From positions 1 to 22,926 of the forward strand of contig CAMLLG010000064.1 in the NCBI GenBank assembly GCA_946480825.1: 22,926 nucleotides of DNA, read 5' to 3'. Shown here in pieces: positions 15,418-22,926 of the stretch. The notes beneath the pieces are model-generated. The model searched no databases and was not told the origin of the DNA. It worked only from the letters and a program-made list of their open reading frames with translations. The stretch is from an uncultured Lysobacteraceae bacterium. GTDB taxonomy: Bacteria > Pseudomonadota > Gammaproteobacteria > Xanthomonadales > Xanthomonadaceae. Numbering within the stretch: the stretch's first letter is position 1; every line of letters starts with the position of its first letter. The position numbers were made by a program, and so were the translations under genes.

Positions 15418-16476
15418 AATCCCGACTTCGACATCGATCTCAATGCGCTCGCCCGCCGGGTGAAGGCGCTGGCGGCCGAATTCGGCTTCCAGCGCTGCGG
15501 CATCGCCGATGTCGCGCTGGACGAAGACGAAACCCATCTGCGCGACTGGTTGGCGCAGGGGCTGCACGGCTCGATGCGCTGGATGGCCGAGCACGGCGAC
15601 AAGCGCAGCCGCCCGGCCGATCTGGTGCCGGGCACCGTGCGCGTGATCTCGGTGGGCCTGGATTACGGACGCGACCCCGACGAAGCCTGGGCGACGCTGG
15701 ACGACGGCGAACGCGCCTACGTCGCGCGCTACGCGCTGGGCCGCGATTACCACAAGCTGATGCGCAACCGTCTGCAGAAACTCGCCGACCGCATCGCCGC
15801 GGAGATCGGCCCGTTCGGGCATCGCGTATTCGTGGACTCCGCACCGGTGCTGGAGCGCGCGCTGGCGCGCAACGCGGGGCTCGGCTGGATCGGCAAGCAC
15901 ACCTGCCTGATCGACAGCGACGGCGGCTCGTGGTTCTTCCTCGGCGAGCTTTACGTCGACCTCGCGCTGCCAGTGGACCCGCCGGCGACCGCGCATTGCG
16001 GCACCTGCACGCGCTGCATCGACGTCTGCCCGACGCAGGCGATCGTCGCACCCTATCGACTCGACGCGCGGCGCTGCATCGCCTATCTCACGATCGAACA
16101 CGAAGGCGCGATCGACGAAGACCTGCGGCCGCTGATCGGCAACCGCATCTTCGGTTGCGACGATTGCCAACTCGTCTGCCCCTGGAACAAGTTCGCGCAG
16201 CGCACCGACGAGCCGGATTTCCGCGCGCGCAACAACCTCGACAAGGCCACGCTGACCGAACTGTTCGCATGGCGCGAGGAAGAATTCCTGCAGCGCACCG
16301 AAGGCTCTCCGATCCGCCGCAGCGGCCATGCGCGCTGGCTGCGCAATCTCGCGATCGCGCTGGGCAACGCACCGACCACGCCCGAAGTCGTCGCCGCACT
16401 CGAATCGCGTCGCGACATCGACGACGCGATGGTGCGCGAGCACGTCGAGTGGGCCTTGGCCCGCCACCAGCGGTAG
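15415..16476 (+). CDS. queG: Epoxyqueuosine reductase
   Basis: Last step of queuosine synthesis: reduces epoxyqueuosine in the wobble position of tRNA Asp, Asn, His and Tyr, using cobalamin and two [4Fe-4S] clusters. The product has 353 residues from the GTG at 15415. Seen: N-terminal cobalamin-binding domain with catalytic Asp in VDSAPVLER (D141) and GLGWIGKHTCLI; clusters from C195, C198, C201, C205 (CGTCTRCIDVCPTQAI) and C248, C251, C255 (CDDCQLVCPWNKF); a C-terminal HEAT-like helical part that holds tRNA. The start was chosen because a TATACT box lies six bases upstream; the ATG at 15391 would lie before that -10 box and overlap the nnr start. The stop codon TAG lies within a REP-like repeat. 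Confidence 0.95.
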   Translation: MNPDFDIDLNALARRVKALAAEFGFQRCGIADVALDEDETHLRDWLAQGLHGSMRWMAEHGDKRSRPADLVPGTVRVISVGLDYGRDPDEAWATLDDGERAYVARYALGRDYHKLMRNRLQKLADRIAAEIGPFGHRVFVDSAPVLERALARNAGLGWIGKHTCLIDSDGGSWFFLGELYVDLALPVDPPATAHCGTCTRCIDVCPTQAIVAPYRLDARRCIAYLTIEHEGAIDEDLRPLIGNRIFGCDDCQLVCPWNKFAQRTDEPDFRARNNLDKATLTELFAWREEEFLQRTEGSPIRRSGHARWLRNLAIALGNAPTTPEVVAALESRRDIDDAMVREHVEWALARHQR

Positions 16477-16536
16477 AGCGGGCTTCAGGCCGCTGGAGCA
16501 TTGCGCAAAAAGCAGCGGGCTGAAGCCCGCTCTACC
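16473..16536. repeat. REP pair between convergent queG and pgi
   Basis: A perfect 16-base inverted repeat, GTAGAGCGGGCTTCAG at 16473-16488 and CTGAAGCCCGCTCTAC at 16520-16535, flanks a 31-base centre. The right half also folds alone with an 8-bp stem (AGCGGGCT/AGCCCGCT). It shares the GGCTTCAG core and inverted layout of the element inside metG but is a different variant. It starts two bases before the queG TAG, which it supplies, and ends 25 bases before the pgi stop, so it could also act as a two-way transcription or mRNA-decay barrier. Confidence 0.85.
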
Positions 16537-16560
16537 GGGCGCATGTCGCGGGAATCGATA

Positions 16561-18087
16561 TCACGCACGGCGATTCCGGATCTCCGCCAGCAACGCCCGC
16601 GTCACCGGGTCGTCGGCTTCGGCGTCGCCCTGCAGCGCCGGCAGCAGCTTGTTGGCGACCTGTTTGCCGAGTTCGACGCCGAACTGATCGAAGGCGTTGA
16701 TGCCCCACAGCACCGACTGCAGATAGACGCTGTGTTCGTACATCGCGATCAGCGCGCCGAGCGATTCCGGCGTCAGCGCATCCAGCAGCAGCAGCGTGCT
16801 CGGGCGATTGCCGGCGTAGGCGCGATGCGGGTCGTCGCTGGCCTGGCCGTTCGCGAAGGCCTCGGTCTGCGCCAGCAGGTTCGCCAACAGCGCGGCGTGG
16901 TTGTCTTCGTGCGCGTGATCGGCGCGGATCACGCCGATGAAGTCCGCGGGCACGATCTGCGTGCCCTGGTGCAGGGCCTGGAAGAAACTGTGCTGGGTGT
17001 CGGTACCCGCCCCGCCCCACCACACCGGCACGGTGTGACCGGACAGCGCGCCGCCGTCGAGACGCACGGATTTGCCGAGACTTTCCATCACCAGCTGCTG
17101 CAGATAATTCGGAAGCAGCCGCAGACGCTCGTCGTAGGGCAGCACCGCCTGCGCGGCGGCGTGCAGCGCGTTGCGGTTCCAGATCGCGGTGAGCGCATGG
17201 CAGACCGCGAGATTGGCGCGCAGCGGCGCCGAGAGCACGTGCGCGTCCATCTCCGCCGCACCCGCGAGCAGGCGCTCGAACCCGTCCATGCCGATCGCCA
17301 GGGCGATCGGAAAACCCACCGCCGACCACAGCGAATAACGGCCGCCGACCCAGTCCCACATCGGCAGGATCCGGCTTTCGTCGATGCCGAACGCCGCGGC
17401 ACGCGGCACGTTCGCGCTCACCGCGTACACGCGGCCGCCGTCGCGTGCCGCATGGTCGCCGAGCCAATCGCGCACGACGGTCCCGTTGAGCAGGGTTTCC
17501 TGGGTGCCGAAAGTCTTCGAGATCAGGATCGCCGCGGTGCGTGCGGGGTCCAGCGATACGAGCGTGCGTCGCACCGCGTTGCCGTCCACGTTGGAGACGA
17601 AATGCACGCGCAGTCCGCCGTCGCCGTCGCGCAGCGCATCCGCGACCAGGCGCGGACCGAGGTCGGAACCGCCGATGCCCACGCTGACGACATCGGTGAC
17701 GCCGGAAGCGCGGATATCGTGGACCAGCGTCGCCATGCGCGCGCGCGCGGCGCGCGCCTGCGCGGACGCGTCGCGGGCGGTGTCGCTGTCGGACAGATCG
17801 CCGCGCAGCGCGGTGTGCAGCGCGGCGCGGCCTTCGGTGACGTTGACCGGATGCCCGTCGAACAACCGCCGCACCGCCGCGGGCAGGTCCGCGCGTTCGC
17901 CCAGCGCGAACAGCGCATCGACCGCGGCGCGGTCGTAATGCTGGCGGGCGAAGCTCGCGTAGAGCGGGCCGACGCGCAGCGCGAAATCGCGCGGGCGATG
18001 AAGATCTTCGGCGATCAACCGGGCGATCGGCGTCCGGCGCAGACGCTCGGCGTGCGGATGCAGCGTGTCGAAATCGGAATGCGGCAT
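16561..18087 (-). CDS. pgi: Glucose-6-phosphate isomerase
   Basis: Interconverts glucose-6-phosphate and fructose-6-phosphate in the cytoplasm. The product has 508 residues from the ATG at 18087 ([18 protein letters not shown]), the usual size for shorter bacterial enzymes; a longer open frame upstream has no homologous content. Seen: [32 protein letters not shown] (phosphate-binding), [36 protein letters not shown] with the active-site His, and near the C-terminus [15 protein letters not shown] with the active-site Lys. It follows panC after 134 bases with no clear promoter, so it is probably the last gene of the pcnB-folK-panB-panC series. Weak Shine-Dalgarno sequence. Confidence 0.96.
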   Translation of the reverse strand: MPHSDFDTLHPHAERLRRTPIARLIAEDLHRPRDFALRVGPLYASFARQHYDRAAVDALFALGERADLPAAVRRLFDGHPVNVTEGRAALHTALRGDLSDSDTARDASAQARAARARMATLVHDIRASGVTDVVSVGIGGSDLGPRLVADALRDGDGGLRVHFVSNVDGNAVRRTLVSLDPARTAAILISKTFGTQETLLNGTVVRDWLGDHAARDGGRVYAVSANVPRAAAFGIDESRILPMWDWVGGRYSLWSAVGFPIALAIGMDGFERLLAGAAEMDAHVLSAPLRANLAVCHALTAIWNRNALHAAAQAVLPYDERLRLLPNYLQQLVMESLGKSVRLDGGALSGHTVPVWWGGAGTDTQHSFFQALHQGTQIVPADFIGVIRADHAHEDNHAALLANLLAQTEAFANGQASDDPHRAYAGNRPSTLLLLDALTPESLGALIAMYEHSVYLQSVLWGINAFDQFGVELGKQVANKLLPALQGDAEADDPVTRALLAEIRNRRA

Positions 18088-18221
18088 GTCGGAGCTCGTC
18101 GCGTGGTCAGGGCGAAACGGCATCTTGCCAGATGCGGCCGATGGCCCGGCACGTAGCGGGCCTGCAAACGAAATCAGCGCGCCCGCACCGCGCGGCGCGG
18201 AGGACATCGATCCGGAGACGA

Positions 18222-19088
18222 TCAGCCCAGCGAGAATTCGAGATTGTCGATCAGCCGCGTGCGTCCCAGGCGCGCCGCGATCAGCGCCACCCGCGGGCCG
18301 GGCACCGCGTAGCCGGCGGGCTGGATTTCGGGCTCGGCCAGATCGGGCGTGCGGATCGCGGCGTAGTCCACCGAGAAGCCGGCCTCCTCCAGGCGCACCG
18401 CCGCGCCGGTCTCGACCGACGTCCGCGACACACCTGCCTGCAGTTGCGCGCGCATGTCCTGCAGCGTGCGATGGATCTCCGCGGCGATCACGCGATCCTC
18501 GGCGGAAAGGTACTGATTGCGCGAACTCATCGCCAGCCCGTCGGCCTCGCGCACGATCTCGCCGCGCAGCAGCGTCAGCGGATAGGCCAGATCGGTGACC
18601 ATCTGCTGGATCACTGCGAGTTGCTGGAAATCCTTCTTGCCGAACGCGGCGAAATCGGGCTGCACCTGATTGAACAGCCGCGCCACCACGGTGCAGACGC
18701 CGTCGAAATGGCCGGGCCGGTGCGCACCTTCCAGCACGTCGGCCACGCCGGGCACGCGCATGCGCACCGCGAGCTCGACGCCGAAGGGATACATCGATTC
18801 CACCGTCGGCAGCCACAGCGCATCGCAGCCGGCGGCTTCGAGGCCGCTGGTGTCGGCCTCCGGCGTGCGCGGATAGCGGGTGAAATCCTCGTTCGGCCCG
18901 AACTGGGTCGGATTGACGAAGACGCTGGAGATGATCCGGTCGGCATGCCGTCGCGTCAGTGCGACCAGCGAATAATGCCCGGCGTGCAGATTGCCCATGG
19001 TCGGCACGAAGCCGATGCGCAGGCCTTCGCGACGCCAGCCGAGAATCCGTTCGCGCAGGCCGCGCAGTTCGGTGATGGTTTCGATCAT
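18222..19088 (-). CDS. panC: Pantothenate synthetase (pantoate--beta-alanine ligase)
   Basis: Joins pantoate and beta-alanine with ATP to give pantothenate, the coenzyme A precursor. The product has 288 residues from the ATG at 19088. Seen: [16 protein letters not shown] (31-38 is the HIGH-like nucleotide site), [36 protein letters not shown], and the KMSKS-like [10 protein letters not shown]. The C-terminal lid domain is complete. It lies 31 bases after the SH3-like gene and upstream of pgi. No panD (aspartate decarboxylase, the beta-alanine source) follows it; the 134-base gap to pgi is too short to hold one. Start supported by homology; no strong ribosome site. Confidence 0.96.
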   Translation of the reverse strand: MIETITELRGLRERILGWRREGLRIGFVPTMGNLHAGHYSLVALTRRHADRIISSVFVNPTQFGPNEDFTRYPRTPEADTSGLEAAGCDALWLPTVESMYPFGVELAVRMRVPGVADVLEGAHRPGHFDGVCTVVARLFNQVQPDFAAFGKKDFQQLAVIQQMVTDLAYPLTLLRGEIVREADGLAMSSRNQYLSAEDRVIAAEIHRTLQDMRAQLQAGVSRTSVETGAAVRLEEAGFSVDYAAIRTPDLAEPEIQPAGYAVPGPRVALIAARLGRTRLIDNLEFSLG

Positions 19089-19119
19089 GGGCGTCTTCGA
19101 TGAGGAAAGGTGCGGCGCG

Positions 19120-19548
19120 TCAGCCGGCCAGAATGCGGACCCAGGCGGCATTGACCCAGCCCGACGCGCAGGGACCGCGATAGGCGTACGGCTTCGGAAC
19201 CGCGCCGGACACATCGCAGGTCTCGGCGGTCTGGCCCGCGCGCGGATAAACGATGGCCATCCATGCGCCGTCGCGGGACATGCCGCAGACAAAGAAGGCG
19301 TCGCCCTCGCGCAGACGATCGCGCAGCGCGTGATCCGTGCCCGGACCGCCGCGCACGGCGAGGAAACCGTCGCCTTTCGGATTCAACCCGGACACCTCCG
19401 CCCAACTGCCGCAGGCATCCAGATCTTCCTGCTGACCGACGACGACCGGCACATCGCGTCGCGCGGCCGCTGCGGCGAATGCGGAAAACAGCGCGACGGA
19501 CAGCGCCATTGCCGCGATCCCGATCCGCGATGAGTGTGCGCGGTTCAT
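19120..19548 (-). CDS. Secreted SH3-like domain protein, function unknown
   Basis: The product has 142 residues. A signal peptide ([20 protein letters not shown], cut near AAA at 26-29) suggests the periplasm. The body contains a bacterial SH3-like stretch at about 55-103 ([15 protein letters not shown], then [11 protein letters not shown] and WMAIVYP), the kind of fold often found in proteins that contact cell wall or other proteins. Four cysteines (C46, C88, C111, C127) may pair as disulfides. The ATG overlaps the panB stop by four bases (ATGA), so it is translated with the pantothenate genes although nothing in it suggests a role in that pathway. I do not recognise a named family. Confidence 0.82.
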   Translation of the reverse strand: MNRAHSSRIGIAAMALSVALFSAFAAAAARRDVPVVVGQQEDLDACGSWAEVSGLNPKGDGFLAVRGGPGTDHALRDRLREGDAFFVCGMSRDGAWMAIVYPRAGQTAETCDVSGAVPKPYAYRGPCASGWVNAAWVRILAG

Positions 19549-20360
19549 TGGTACGCATGCTCCGCATCGGGGAAACGGCCGTCGCGCACCGCGTCGCAAT
19601 ACGCGCGCACCGCACCGGCGACCGAACCGCCCTCGACCAGGAAATCCTTCACGAACTTCGGCCGGCGATGACCGCCGTCGAGACCGAGCATGTCGTGCAG
19701 CACCAGCACCTGACCATCGCAGTGCGGGCCGGCGCCGATGCCGATGGTCGGAATCGCGCTGGCGGCGGTGATCGCCTGCGCCAACGCGGTCGGCACGCAT
19801 TCCAGCACCAGCAGCGCCGCGCCCGCCTCGGCGACCGCCTGCGCGTCCTCGCGCAGTTTCGCCGCCGCACGCTCTTCGCGGCCCTGCACCTTGAAGCCGC
19901 CGAAGCGCAGTACCGACTGCGGTGTCAGGCCGAGATGCGCCGAGACCGGAATCTCGCGCTCGACCAGAAAGCGGATCGCTTCGAGCTTGTGCGCGGACGC
20001 GCCTTCCAGTTTCACCATCTGCGCACCGGCCTGCAGCAGGCGGGTGGCGGCATCCAGCGCGCGTTCGGGCGTGGCGTCGGCCTGGAACGGCAGATCCGCC
20101 ACCAGCAGCGCGCGGGTGAGATGCGACGCGACCGCGGCGGTGTGATAGGCGATGTCGTCGACGGTGACCGGCAAAGTCGAATCCTCGCCCTTCACCACCA
20201 TGCCCAGCGAATCGCCGACGAGGATCAGGTCGACGCCGTTGCGGTCGAGCACGCGCGCGAACACCGCGTCGTAGGCCGTCAGCATCGCCAGGCGGCGGCC
20301 TTCGCGCTTGGCGTCGGCCAACGCGGGCACGGTCCAGGGCTTGTCTTCTCGAATGGCCAT
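19545..20360 (-). CDS. panB: 3-methyl-2-oxobutanoate hydroxymethyltransferase (ketopantoate hydroxymethyltransferase)
   Basis: Transfers a hydroxymethyl group from methylene-tetrahydrofolate to ketoisovalerate, first step of pantoate synthesis. The product has 271 residues, normal length. Seen: [20 protein letters not shown], the metal- and substrate-binding VGDSLGMV (48-55), [36 protein letters not shown], the catalytic Glu in LLVLECVP, and [21 protein letters not shown]. The (beta/alpha)8 fold is complete. It sits 91 bases after folK; both belong to folate-linked chemistry, panB consuming a folate cofactor. The stop overlaps the next ATG. Confidence 0.97.
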   Translation of the reverse strand: MAIREDKPWTVPALADAKREGRRLAMLTAYDAVFARVLDRNGVDLILVGDSLGMVVKGEDSTLPVTVDDIAYHTAAVASHLTRALLVADLPFQADATPERALDAATRLLQAGAQMVKLEGASAHKLEAIRFLVEREIPVSAHLGLTPQSVLRFGGFKVQGREERAAAKLREDAQAVAEAGAALLVLECVPTALAQAITAASAIPTIGIGAGPHCDGQVLVLHDMLGLDGGHRRPKFVKDFLVEGGSVAGAVRAYCDAVRDGRFPDAEHAYQ

Positions 20361-20451
20361 GAGCGTCCAGAGGTGGCCGGAAATGAAGAGGCCGGAGGGC
20401 GACTAGCCTATCAGGTCGATGCCGCCGCTTGCGCGGGGTGTTTCAGGCGTT

Positions 20452-21027
20452 TCAACGTTCCGGCACTGACCCGATGTTGGACCCGGCGATCGGCGCGGCG
20501 ATCGGTGCGATCCCGCCGCGCTCGACCCGGGACAGGGCCTGACGGGCGCCACCGTGGCCGGGGATGTCGATGTCGTCCACCAGATCGAGCAACGGCACCA
20601 GCGCGAAGGCGCGTTCGTGCAGATGCGGATGCGGCACCCGCAGGCCCGGCAGCTCGATCGTCGCTCCACCGCAAAGCAGCAGATCGAGGTCGAGGATGCG
20701 CGGCCCCCAGCGGTCGCTGCCATCGGCGGCGTGGCGGCGGCCGAAGTCGCGCTCGATGCCGAGCAGTTCGTCCAGAAGCACGGGCGGTGCCAGCGCGGTT
20801 TCGATCGCGACCACGGCATTGACGAAGTCGGCCTGATCGCGCACGCCCCACGCCGGCGTGCGATAAAAACGCGAGACGCCGAGAAAGCGGCTGCGCGGGA
20901 CCGTCATCAACCGATGGACCGCCGCGCGCAACACCGAAGCGCTGTCGCCGACATTGCCGCCGAGACCGATGAAGGCGACCACCGGGGCGTTGCGGCGCAG
21001 CTCGGCGGGCAATGCCTGCGCGGACAT
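20452..21027 (-). CDS. folK: 2-amino-4-hydroxy-6-hydroxymethyldihydropteridine pyrophosphokinase
   Basis: Activates the pterin with pyrophosphate from ATP in folate synthesis. The product has 191 residues. Seen: VVAFIGLGGNVGDSASVL, SRFYRTPAWGVRDQADFVNAV, LLGIERDFGRRHAADGSDRW with RWGPRILDLDLLL, and the VPHPHLHERAFALVPLLDL signature. The ATG at 21027 shares one base with the pcnB TGA (TGATG), so translation is coupled. The last 25-30 residues (after the HGGARQAL segment) go beyond the usual core of about 160 and are low in recognisable motif. pcnB-folK-panB is a common proteobacterial order. Confidence 0.95.
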   Translation of the reverse strand: MSAQALPAELRRNAPVVAFIGLGGNVGDSASVLRAAVHRLMTVPRSRFLGVSRFYRTPAWGVRDQADFVNAVVAIETALAPPVLLDELLGIERDFGRRHAADGSDRWGPRILDLDLLLCGGATIELPGLRVPHPHLHERAFALVPLLDLVDDIDIPGHGGARQALSRVERGGIAPIAAPIAGSNIGSVPER

Positions 21028-22370
21028 CAATGTCCGACCGCCGCGGGCCTGCGACGACGGCGACGGCGCGGTCCGCGCGATTCGCCATCCGCGCTCGCAC
21101 CCTCTTCGTCTTCCAGCGACGGCCGCAGGGCGGCGACGGCGAGGGCGTGATCGGGATCGCGCTGGGCTTCGGCCCAGAATGCGATATCCGCGGCGTGGCT
21201 GTCGGACGCGACCTGACGCAGCAGCAGGAAGTCGTAGGCCGCGCGGAAACGCGACTGCGCCAGCAGACGCACGACGCGCTTGCGCTGTCGCTGCGAGAAA
21301 CGGGTCTGCAGCAGCCAGATCTCCTGCATCGGCAGCGAGAACCTTCGCGGCAGCGCGACCGTGGTCACCTGATGCAGGGTCACGCGGTCCGCGGCGCGGC
21401 GCTCGGCCTCGGCCGCGTGCACGCCCTGCGCCTGCAGCATCGCCAACGTGCGGCAATAGGCCGGCCACAGCAGCAAGGCGAACAGGAACGCGGGCGACAC
21501 CGGCTCGTCGGCGGCGATGCGGGCGTCGGTGGCGCGCAGGCCTTCCAGCAGCATCCGACGCAGCGCGCCGCTGCGGTTCGAAGCCAGCGCGGCCGCGGTT
21601 TCCGGCAGCAGCGCCGGCAGCAGACCATGGGCTTCGAGCGCCAGGAAACTGGCCTCGGCATGGCCCGCCAGGAACAGCTTCAGGCATTCCTCGAACAACC
21701 GCGCGGGCGAAGCCTCCTGCAGCAGCGGTGCGAGTCTGGGGATCGGATCGGCGCTCGCCGCGTCGATCGTGAAGCGCAACTTCGCCGCCAGCCGGATCGC
21801 GCGCAGCATGCGCACCGGATCTTCGCGATAGCGGGTATCGGGATCGCCGATGAGTTTGAGCACGCGGTTGCCGACATCGTCGAAACCGCCGGTGTAGTCG
21901 CGCACCGAAAAATCGGCGATGGCGTAGTACAGCGCGTTCGCGGTGAAGTCGCGGCGGATCGCATCGTCCTCGATCGTGCCGTAGACGTTGTCGCGCAGCA
22001 CGCGGCCGTCTTCGTCGGTCTCGCGGTCGCCGCTGCCGTCGTCGCTGTTGGCGCGGAACGTCGCGACTTCGATGATCTCGCGGCCGTAGACCACGTGGGC
22101 CAACCGGAACCGGCGACCGATGAGCCGGCAGTTGCGGAACAGATGCTTGACCTGCTCCGGCGTGGCGTCGGTGGCCACGTCGAAATCCTTGGGATGCTCA
22201 CCGAGCAGAAGATCGCGGACCGCGCCGCCCACCAGATAGGCGCCGTAGCCGGCCTCGTGCAGCCGGTACAGGACCCGCAGCGCGCTGGGACTGATGTCCT
22301 TGCGCGAAATCGCATGCTGATCCCGGGGAATGGTCCGCGGCGCGGCGTGCTGGGGCGTGGGTTCGGTCAT
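21027..22370 (-). CDS. pcnB: Poly(A) polymerase I
   Basis: Adds 3' oligo(A) tails that mark RNA for decay, at the inner face of the cell. The product has 447 residues. Seen: the nucleotidyltransferase signature LVGGAVRDLLLGEHPKDFDVATDATPEQ in two blocks (GG at 48-49, catalytic D62 and D64), RFRLAHVVYGREIIEVATFR with the third acidic residue, the DDAIRRDFTANALYY motif, and the RYREDPVRMLRAIRLAAKL helix. These and the long linker to a basic C-terminus (PRRRRRRRP near the end) mark it as poly(A) polymerase and not CCA-adding enzyme, though the two are hard to separate by motif. Start by homology; no Shine-Dalgarno sequence. First gene of the minus-strand series. Confidence 0.94.
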   Translation of the reverse strand: MTEPTPQHAAPRTIPRDQHAISRKDISPSALRVLYRLHEAGYGAYLVGGAVRDLLLGEHPKDFDVATDATPEQVKHLFRNCRLIGRRFRLAHVVYGREIIEVATFRANSDDGSGDRETDEDGRVLRDNVYGTIEDDAIRRDFTANALYYAIADFSVRDYTGGFDDVGNRVLKLIGDPDTRYREDPVRMLRAIRLAAKLRFTIDAASADPIPRLAPLLQEASPARLFEECLKLFLAGHAEASFLALEAHGLLPALLPETAAALASNRSGALRRMLLEGLRATDARIAADEPVSPAFLFALLLWPAYCRTLAMLQAQGVHAAEAERRAADRVTLHQVTTVALPRRFSLPMQEIWLLQTRFSQRQRKRVVRLLAQSRFRAAYDFLLLRQVASDSHAADIAFWAEAQRDPDHALAVAALRPSLEDEEGASADGESRGPRRRRRRRPAAVGH

Positions 22371-22430
22371 CGAGTACGGAGTCTGTGAGTCGATCGGAAC
22401 GGGCGTTGGTCAAGACAGCAGGCGACCCGC

Positions 22431-22436
22431 TATACT
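22431..22436 (+). promoter_or_regulatory. -10 box of the tRNA-Glu promoter
   Basis: TATACT lies about 93 bases before the tRNA. The best -35-like sequence, TTGGTC at 22406-22411, has a 19-base spacing, longer than ideal. The complement of TATACTA is TAGTATA, so the same bases could serve as a weak -10 for pcnB on the other strand. Confidence 0.5.
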
Positions 22437-22528
22437 AGCAGCCTGTCGACACCGGCCGTTCGGCCCCGGCTTTCCGGACTTCGAACCCGGCCCCACCGAC
22501 ACCGTTTCGCAGTGACGAACGCTTCAAT

Positions 22529-22604
22529 GCTCCCTTCGTCTAGAGGCCCAGGACGTGGCCCTCTCAAGGCTAAAACACGGGTTCGAATCCCGTAGGGAGC
22601 GCCA
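22529..22604 (+). tRNA. tRNA-Glu (anticodon CTC)
   Basis: A complete 76-base cloverleaf. Acceptor stem GCTCCCT / AGGGAGC with discriminator G and encoded CCA; D arm CTTCGTCTAGAGGCCCAGG as in glutamate tRNAs; anticodon stem TGGCC/GGCTA (one G-U) with loop CTCTCAA, anticodon CTC at 22563-22565, reading GAG; T arm CGGGTTCGAATCCCG. The first loop bases and identity elements match tRNA-Glu. A terminator follows at once, so it is transcribed alone. Confidence 0.96.
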
Positions 22605-22609
22605 TCTCC

Positions 22610-22645
22610 GAAGCCCGCGTCGCAGGACGCGGGCTTCGTCTTTTT
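22610..22645 (+). terminator. Rho-independent terminator after tRNA-Glu
   Basis: A perfect 12-bp stem, GAAGCCCGCGTC / GACGCGGGCTTC, with the loop GCAG is followed by GTCTTTTT. It starts five bases after the tRNA CCA end. Confidence 0.95.
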
Positions 22646-22733
22646 CGCGGGCCGCCGCGATCCGGAGCTTTCGCGTCGAAGACCTTCGTCCGGTGGCTTC
22701 GCCCCGGGCCTTCGCCTCGGGCCGCGGTCGTCA

Positions 22734-22739
22734 TACACT
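22734..22739 (+). promoter_or_regulatory. Candidate -10 box for fdxA
   Basis: TACACT lies 45 bases before the ferredoxin start in the 140-base stretch after the tRNA terminator. No clear -35 box and no Shine-Dalgarno sequence before the ATG are visible. Confidence 0.35.
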
Positions 22740-22784
22740 GGCGTCCCTGCGGTCCCCCTCTTCCGTCCCTGCCTGGTCGCGCCA

Positions 22785-22926
22785 ATGCCTTTCGTCGTCA
22801 CCGAAAACTGCATCAAGTGCAAATACACCGACTGCGTCGAAGTCTGCCCGGTCGACTGTTTCCACGAGGGTCCGAACTTCCTGGTGATCGATCCGGACGA
22901 GTGCATCGACTGCACCCTGTGCGAGC
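22785..22926 (+). CDS. fdxA: 7Fe ferredoxin (3' end outside window)
   Basis: The first 47 residues are present: [20 protein letters not shown] and then [27 protein letters not shown]. The cysteine spacing (C9, C12, C17, C21, C25, C40, C43, C46) is that of the [3Fe-4S][4Fe-4S] seven-iron ferredoxins of the Azotobacter FdI type. It is a small soluble electron carrier; in pseudomonads and xanthomonads it is a single conserved housekeeping gene. The frame runs off the window end, so the C-terminal half (with the ninth cysteine) is missing only because the window stops. Confidence 0.95.
   Translation, partial: MPFVVTENCIKCKYTDCVEVCPVDCFHEGPNFLVIDPDECIDCTLCE

Noticed and set aside
13848..16523. 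Plus-strand open frame (891 codons) across nnr and queG
   Set aside because: It is antisense to nnr and out of frame in queG, with an Arg-rich nonsense product; the real genes are clearly recognised on either side of 15400.
18088..18816. N-terminal extension of Pgi by about 243 residues
   Set aside because: The extension is the panC sequence read in another frame, and Pgi homology begins at the ATG at 18087.
1..22926. CRISPR array, insertion sequence, prophage, integron, toxin-antitoxin or restriction system
   Set aside because: No regularly spaced direct repeats, transposase, integrase, nuclease pair or compositional island is seen; all space is taken by recognised genes with short gaps.

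Overview
The window is a GC-rich (about two-thirds G+C), densely packed chromosomal segment of a gammaproteobacterium, most likely Xanthomonadaceae/Lysobacteraceae (Lysobacter, Luteimonas or a relative). The reasons are a large TonB-dependent receptor of the type these bacteria carry in number, a conserved housekeeping gene order (pcnB-folK-panB-panC-pgi; queG/nnr-tsaE-amiC-mutL), an RnfB-like protein without the rest of an Rnf complex, and REP-like palindromes with a GGCTTCAGCC core. The assignment rests on protein families and gene order recalled from memory, not on a database search.

Layout, left to right. Positions 1-2593 hold the 3' part of a TonB-dependent receptor gene and a strong terminator. 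Positions 2662-3726 hold two tandem small secreted DUF2147 proteins. Positions 3766-7536, plus strand, hold metG (methionyl-tRNA synthetase), a small cysteine-rich lipoprotein, an orphan RnfB-type polyferredoxin and a coupled two-TM membrane protein. Positions 7732-15392, minus strand, form a gene series read as nnr > tsaE > amiC > mutL > DUF1684 lipoprotein > TraB/GumN protein. queG is divergent from nnr (15415-16476). Positions 16561-22370, minus strand, read as pcnB > folK > panB > SH3-like secreted protein > panC > pgi. Positions 22529-22604 are tRNA-Glu(CTC) with a strong terminator, and the window ends inside a 7Fe ferredoxin gene (fdxA).

Functionally this is mostly core metabolism: translation and tRNA quality (metG, tsaE, queG, tRNA-Glu), mismatch repair (mutL), nicotinamide repair (nnr), cell separation (amiC), RNA polyadenylation (pcnB), folate and pantothenate synthesis (folK, panB, panC) and glycolysis/gluconeogenesis (pgi). 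Tight ATGA or TGATG overlaps indicate translational coupling at rsxB/2-TM protein, nnr/tsaE, panB/SH3 and pcnB/folK.

I found no mobile element, prophage, CRISPR array or defence system. The unusual signals are small scale. They are a 28-bp divergent nnr/queG control region whose two -10 boxes overlap and whose two start codons each sit exactly six bases past their -10 box (apparently leaderless in both directions); a REP pair read in frame inside metG, between the catalytic body and the C-terminal tRNA-binding domain; a second REP pair that supplies the stop codon of queG; a 15-bp tandem repeat that makes up the N-terminus of TsaE; and a pantothenate cluster that lacks panD but contains an SH3-like secreted protein coupled to panB.
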